From assembly GCA_947453825.1 (NCBI GenBank), contig CANGHN010000003.1, positions 1-64,000 on the forward strand: a stretch of 64,000 bases of DNA, given 5' to 3'. This DNA is from Betaproteobacteria bacterium. GTDB lineage: Bacteria > Pseudomonadota > Gammaproteobacteria > Burkholderiales > Burkholderiaceae. The stretch's first letter is position 1. Every line of letters starts with the position of its first letter. The notes under the pieces were generated by a model that saw only the letters and a list, made by a program, of their open reading frames with translations, ran no database searches and was not told the origin of the DNA. Both the position numbers and the translations under genes were made by a program. Of this stretch, positions 59,424 through 64,000 are shown in pieces.

Positions 59424-60200
59424 ATGGCCGCATACAACACCGAAACCGTTTTGACCGTTCACCACTGGAACGACACGCTTTTTAGCTTTACTACCACTCG
59501 TAATAAAGGCCTACGCTTTCGAAGTGGTCACTTTTTGATGATTGGTCTCGAGGTTGAAGGCAAGCCCTTGGTCAGAGCATACAGCGTGGCCAGCCCAAAC
59601 TATGAAGAGCACCTTGAGTTTCTGAGTATCAAGGTTCAAGACGGCCCCCTCACATCACGCTTACAAAAAATTCAGGTGGGTGATCCCATTTTGGTCAGTG
59701 AAAAGTCTGTTGGTACATTGGTCTTAGATGACCTTAATCCCGGCAAGCATTTATATCTCTTTAGTACTGGCACTGGTCTTGCTCCATTCATGAGCATCAT
59801 TCGCGATCCAGAGACTTATGAAAAGTTTGAGAAAGTCGTCCTGATTCATGGCGTGCGCTTAGTGAGTGAATTGGCTTACGGTGATTACATTAAAAATGAG
59901 CTTGCTCAAGATGAATACTTGGGCGAACTCATTCGTGAAAAGCTGATCTACTATCCAACGGTGACACGCGAGGCATTCAAGCACACTGGACGCCTTACAA
60001 CTGCTATTGAATCTGGTCAGCTCTTTAAGGATATTGGTTTACCCCCTTTAGACCCAGCTGTTGATAGAGCAATGATTTGCGGCAGTCCGTCGATGCTCAA
60101 AGAAACATCTGAAATGCTAGATGCCAAAGGATTTAAAGTTTCACCTAGTCTTGGGCAACTTGGTGACTATGTCTATGAGCGCGCTTTCGTTGAGAAATAA
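59424..60200 (+). CDS. fpr: ferredoxin-NADP reductase
   Basis: FRSGHFLMIGLEVEGKPLVRAYSVASPNYEEHLEF, STGTGLAPFMSIIRDPETYE, GDYVYERAFVEK C-terminus. Confidence 0.95.
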   Translation: MAAYNTETVLTVHHWNDTLFSFTTTRNKGLRFRSGHFLMIGLEVEGKPLVRAYSVASPNYEEHLEFLSIKVQDGPLTSRLQKIQVGDPILVSEKSVGTLVLDDLNPGKHLYLFSTGTGLAPFMSIIRDPETYEKFEKVVLIHGVRLVSELAYGDYIKNELAQDEYLGELIREKLIYYPTVTREAFKHTGRLTTAIESGQLFKDIGLPPLDPAVDRAMICGSPSMLKETSEMLDAKGFKVSPSLGQLGDYVYERAFVEK

Positions 60201-60315
60201 GCAAGGTAACAACTCTATATACCTGGAAGTAATTTAGTTATCTCTTTATATTCCTTGTTGATATATCACCAGCTTGGTAAATTGTCATTAATGCGATATT
60301 TACCAAGGAATCAAG

Positions 60316-60480
60316 ATGTCACCGGTTAGAGAGCACTACAACCCTATCATTACCAAACTCTTGAGAGAGCACGACAGCTTGCCTCACGAACAGGTTGAGG
60401 AGCGTAAGTCCTTTCAAAGACACATTCTGTTTTTAATGAACGCGATCAAGATGGAAGAATTTTCAGAATCCTTCGCATAA
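60316..60480 (+). CDS. 54-aa hypothetical protein, absent from the ORF track (below 60 aa)
   Basis: ATG after AAGGAATCAAG; MSPVREHYNPIITKLLREHDSLPHEQVEERKSFQRHILFLMNAIKMEEFSESFA. Confidence 0.55.
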   Translation: MSPVREHYNPIITKLLREHDSLPHEQVEERKSFQRHILFLMNAIKMEEFSESFA

Positions 60481-60497
60481 TACAAAGTTGCACTTGA

Positions 60498-61034
60498 CTA
60501 ACGCTCTATGGGAATAAAACCATCCCGATTGGGCATTTTCACCAGTGGTAGAGTCTTCGCATCCATCACCTCATCCTTAGGGATGATCTTATTCAAATAT
60601 AAAATATAAGCAGTTGCTGCATACACTTGGTCATTACTGAGTGATTGCGGTGCTTGATGAGGCATTGATCTTTTTACATAATCAAAAATTGTTGTTGAAT
60701 AGGGCCAAAAACTGCCGACTGTCTTAACGGGATTATTGGTATTGAGTGCACCGCCACCAACCAAGCGATTAGCCGGACCACCCTGCCCTTGATCACCATG
60801 ACAAGCTGAGCATTGTTGTTGGTATAACTTTTCCCCAACAAGCGCACTACCAGAGCCAGAAGGCAAACCAGCACCACTGGGACCAATATCAATATTCCAG
60901 GCCCGAATTTGGTTTTCAGAGATCGGCTTACCAAGACCTACTGATCCAGAGATGGGATACCCACTAGTACAAGCAGCCAATACTCCAAGAGTCGAAGTAA
61001 GGATGCTAACTTTAATCAATAATTTAGCGCGCAT
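60498..61034 (-). CDS. c-type cytochrome subunit paired with sulfite dehydrogenase
   Basis: lipobox-like LAACT; CSACHGDQGQGG; start revised to MRAKLLIKV at 61034. Confidence 0.88.
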   Translation of the reverse strand: MRAKLLIKVSILTSTLGVLAACTSGYPISGSVGLGKPISENQIRAWNIDIGPSGAGLPSGSGSALVGEKLYQQQCSACHGDQGQGGPANRLVGGGALNTNNPVKTVGSFWPYSTTIFDYVKRSMPHQAPQSLSNDQVYAATAYILYLNKIIPKDEVMDAKTLPLVKMPNRDGFIPIER

Positions 61035-62283
61035 TGCTAACCTCCCCATTGGCAGCAACTCGCCATGGCTGAATCGCATTGTTATGGTAGAAAGTATTGG
61101 CACTCTTTGCCTTAATGACTGCCTCCATCGTAGGCTGCACCTCTCCACTACTATCCGTAGCACGACTTAATAATATCGCAGGCGCTCCATCCCACACCCA
61201 CGGGTATCTAAAGCGTACTAAGGACTTGTCTAATATAGGCTCTTGTAATATGGCATCGCCCCAAGACTTACCGCCATCCGTTGAGACTTCAACGCGACGG
61301 ATCTTGCCATTACCCGACCAAGCCAGCCCTGTAATCTCATAGAACCCTTGAGACTTCAGCTTCATCATTCCGGATGGCTGAGTAATGACTGATTTAACAT
61401 CCATCGCAAAAGTAAATTGCAGTGCTTTGCCATCAGCACGTAAATCGGTATATGCAGAAGTCTCTTCACGTGTTTGCCATGGCTCTGTGCCAAGCTTAAT
61501 TCTTCTTAGCCATTTAATACTCATATTGCCCTCAAAGCCTGGCAAGAACAAACGGAGTGGATAACCCTGTTCAGCGCGCAACATTTCTCCGTTTTGTGCG
61601 TAGACCAGTAAGGCGTCATCCATCATTTTGCTCATCGGAATACTGCGCGTCATTGCAGCACCGTCAGCCCCTTCAGCTAAAGCCCACTTAGCAGCGGGCT
61701 GTACGCCACACTCTTGCAAAATAGTGGATAAGCGCACTCCAGTCCATTCGCAACACGAGAGCAATCCGTGAATTTGCTGAACCGTCTGATTGCTAGCCTT
61801 CTTCAGTTCGGCGGCACTATTACCCGAGCACTCTAAGAAATAGATTCTGGATTCTGATGGAAAGCGAACGATGTCTTCCATTGTAAAAATCATTGGGCGA
61901 TCAACTAATCCATGAATCACTAGGCGATGCTGATCAGGATTGATATCTGGCACGCCAGCATGATGGCGCTCAAATACCAAACCATTAGGGGTAATAATTC
62001 CATGCAAACTTTGCAGAGGAGTGCGTGAAGCCGTTAGAAAAGTGGGCGCTGGATTTGGAAGAACGCGCACTACATTCTTCTCATATTTAGAAGGCAGGCC
62101 ATAAGGGGGATTAATGAATCCCGATCCCTGAGTTTTTGTCCAAGGATCGATTTCTAAGAAATCATTTTGCTTAGTCTGAGCAATTACATTCTGCGATGCT
62201 AGAGCCCCACTTACACTTGCTCCCGCTACTAAAGATGACTTTAAAAATTGACGGCGCTTAGAAAATGTTTCATTTTTAGACAT
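61024..62283 (-). CDS. soxC: molybdopterin sulfite dehydrogenase, SoxC/SorA-like
   Basis: Tat-like KRRQFLKSS; FLECSGNSAAE cofactor Cys; Mo-co dimerisation domain. Confidence 0.85.
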   Translation of the reverse strand: MSKNETFSKRRQFLKSSLVAGASVSGALASQNVIAQTKQNDFLEIDPWTKTQGSGFINPPYGLPSKYEKNVVRVLPNPAPTFLTASRTPLQSLHGIITPNGLVFERHHAGVPDINPDQHRLVIHGLVDRPMIFTMEDIVRFPSESRIYFLECSGNSAAELKKASNQTVQQIHGLLSCCEWTGVRLSTILQECGVQPAAKWALAEGADGAAMTRSIPMSKMMDDALLVYAQNGEMLRAEQGYPLRLFLPGFEGNMSIKWLRRIKLGTEPWQTREETSAYTDLRADGKALQFTFAMDVKSVITQPSGMMKLKSQGFYEITGLAWSGNGKIRRVEVSTDGGKSWGDAILQEPILDKSLVRFRYPWVWDGAPAILLSRATDSSGEVQPTMEAVIKAKSANTFYHNNAIQPWRVAANGEVSNAR

Positions 62284-62371
62284 AAATATCCTGCCTCCAT
62301 TTGATGCGCCTCAAGGCACACTCTTTTAATAAAGCATACTGCCAAACTAATGAAAACTGCTACCCCTTTTT

Positions 62372-63364
62372 TTAGGCTAAATACAAAATAAATATAAGGC
62401 CAAAGGCAGCAATAAAGATAGTCTCCACTACCAGCATCAGTACTGGCTGCCAGCCTAACTTTGCCAACTCTTGAAAATTTGTCTTTAACCCTGCTGCCGC
62501 AATCGCAGTCACGAGCATCCAACGGGATAATCCAGCAATTTGCCCACTAATAGAACTAGGCAAAATCTGCATCGAGGCGACAATAGAAAGCGCAACAAAT
62601 CCCAATAAGAAGGTGGGAATTAATCTCAGGCTACCCCAGCCTATTTTCTGACTGGATTTTTGTGCGCCAAAGAAAATAGAAATAATGAGTACCACTGGTA
62701 ATAAGAGCGCAACCCGAAATAATTTGACGACAGTCGCAACATCTCCTGCCTCGGGTCCAAATATCATGCCTGCCGCTACTACTTGAGCAACATCATGAAT
62801 CGTAGCGCCAATAAAAATGCCTGCTGACAAGGCTCCAATCTCCAGCATTTGCAAAGCAAAGGGATAAGTCACCATTGCAATGGTAGAAAGTACAGTAACA
62901 CCCACTACCACCAATAAAGTGAATTGCTCATTTTCTTTTGTCTTTGGCAACACTGAAGCAACTGCAAGAGCTGCTGAGGCACCGCAAATACCTACCGACC
63001 CTCCCGCTATCAAACCGAAATCAGGTGATAGCTTTAAAACTTTAGCCAATATAAAACCCAAGATCACCGTTGCAGCGACTGCCAGCATTACCATCAGTCC
63101 TGTATTCAGACCGATCGCACTAATATCGGCAAAAGTAATGCGAATCCCTAAGAAAGCTACGCCAAGACGGAGCACTGTTTTTGCACAAAAGTCGATGCCT
63201 GGCATCACTACAGGGTTCGAATACAGAAAATGCAAAGCCAAGCCAATTAGCAATGCATAAAGTAATTGTGGTCCACCATAGTTTTGCGACAGAAAGTTCG
63301 TCGACATTGCAATCAGCAAGCACAATAACAAGCCTGGCAAATTGAGCTTAGCAGTCCTCAACAT
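62372..63364 (-). CDS. YeiH/UPF0324-family putative sulfate exporter
   Basis: GIRITFADI, GGSVGICGASAALAVASVLP, GATIHDVAQVVAAG. Confidence 0.92.
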   Translation of the reverse strand: MLRTAKLNLPGLLLCLLIAMSTNFLSQNYGGPQLLYALLIGLALHFLYSNPVVMPGIDFCAKTVLRLGVAFLGIRITFADISAIGLNTGLMVMLAVAATVILGFILAKVLKLSPDFGLIAGGSVGICGASAALAVASVLPKTKENEQFTLLVVVGVTVLSTIAMVTYPFALQMLEIGALSAGIFIGATIHDVAQVVAAGMIFGPEAGDVATVVKLFRVALLLPVVLIISIFFGAQKSSQKIGWGSLRLIPTFLLGFVALSIVASMQILPSSISGQIAGLSRWMLVTAIAAAGLKTNFQELAKLGWQPVLMLVVETIFIAAFGLIFILYLA

Positions 63365-63369
63365 AAAGA

Positions 63370-64000
63370 CTAGACAACTAACTCGCTAAAGTATTCATGC
63401 TGGTTCGTATTGAGTGTAGAGATACGCCATTCCAATGGCTCATCCTGAATGCCTAAGGCCACCCTTCTAATTACTAGAACTGGAGAATCCGCCTTCATAC
63501 CCAACCACTCTGCGTGTTGCTTACCGGCCAAACCTGCGCGCAGACGTTCACTACTCCGCACTACCGTTTGGTCATATTTCATTTGATATAGCTGATAAAT
63601 ACTGCCCTCACGATTAATAAAGTCCGTGCGCGTTAAATTTTTAAAACGCTTCTTATCAAGCGTGATTTGATCAATCATGACGCATTGGTCATCCAAATAA
63701 AGACAGTTCACTACACGCCAAACTGGGGTGCCTTCTTTAATTTGGAGCTTAGCGGCTTCCTCTTTATTGGCAGTGGCCGTATTTAAGGAAACCAACTCAA
63801 CGCGAGGATTGACCTTCTTGTCTGCGTCATGTTTAACAACATGGAAAAAGTAATACAGCAATCGCTTAAGATCGTGTTCTGCAACATAGGTACCTCTGCC
63901 TTGGCGGCGGATAACAATGCCTTCTGCGACTAATTCATCAACCGCTTTACGCAGAGTTCCTATTGATACATCTAATTCTTTCGACAAATCCTTTTCAGCA
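63370..64000 (-). CDS. GntR-family regulator with UTRA domain, 5' end outside the window
   Basis: DLSKELDVSIGTLRKAVDELVAEGIVIRRQGRGTYVA; frame remains open at the window edge. Confidence 0.93.
   Translation of the reverse strand, partial: AEKDLSKELDVSIGTLRKAVDELVAEGIVIRRQGRGTYVAEHDLKRLLYYFFHVVKHDADKKVNPRVELVSLNTATANKEEAAKLQIKEGTPVWRVVNCLYLDDQCVMIDQITLDKKRFKNLTRTDFINREGSIYQLYQMKYDQTVVRSSERLRAGLAGKQHAEWLGMKADSPVLVIRRVALGIQDEPLEWRISTLNTNQHEYFSELVV

Overview
64 kb of a betaproteobacterial chromosome. Gene content and orphan Bug/TctC receptors suggest Burkholderiaceae, possibly Polynucleobacter-like (inference only). Roughly 1-34 kb is a catabolic/transport region. It holds seven orphan Bug-type solute receptors, three enolase-superfamily enzymes, two Fe-dependent alcohol dehydrogenases, SDRs, an amidase, CoA-ester enzymes, a SsuABC/TauABC-like ABC transporter, and an aceE-like E1 beside an E2 that lacks a lipoyl domain. 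Roughly 34.7-64 kb is mostly core genome: radA, kup, initiator tRNA, comEC, tatD, lolD/lolC, recJ, prfB with its programmed frameshift, lysS, cysK, dsbB, fpr, and a sulfite dehydrogenase pair. An approximately 6.5 kb integrative element sits in the initiator tRNA-fMet gene, bounded by a 48-bp perfect direct repeat (38717-38764 and 45218-45265). It looks like a P4-like satellite: integrase, AlpA-like regulator, Toprim primase, RepA-like ATPase. It also carries a divergent XRE regulator/formyltransferase cargo pair and a multi-hairpin region upstream of its replication operon. The element, its cargo and that structured region are the most interesting parts. All calls come from reading the sequence; no searches were run.
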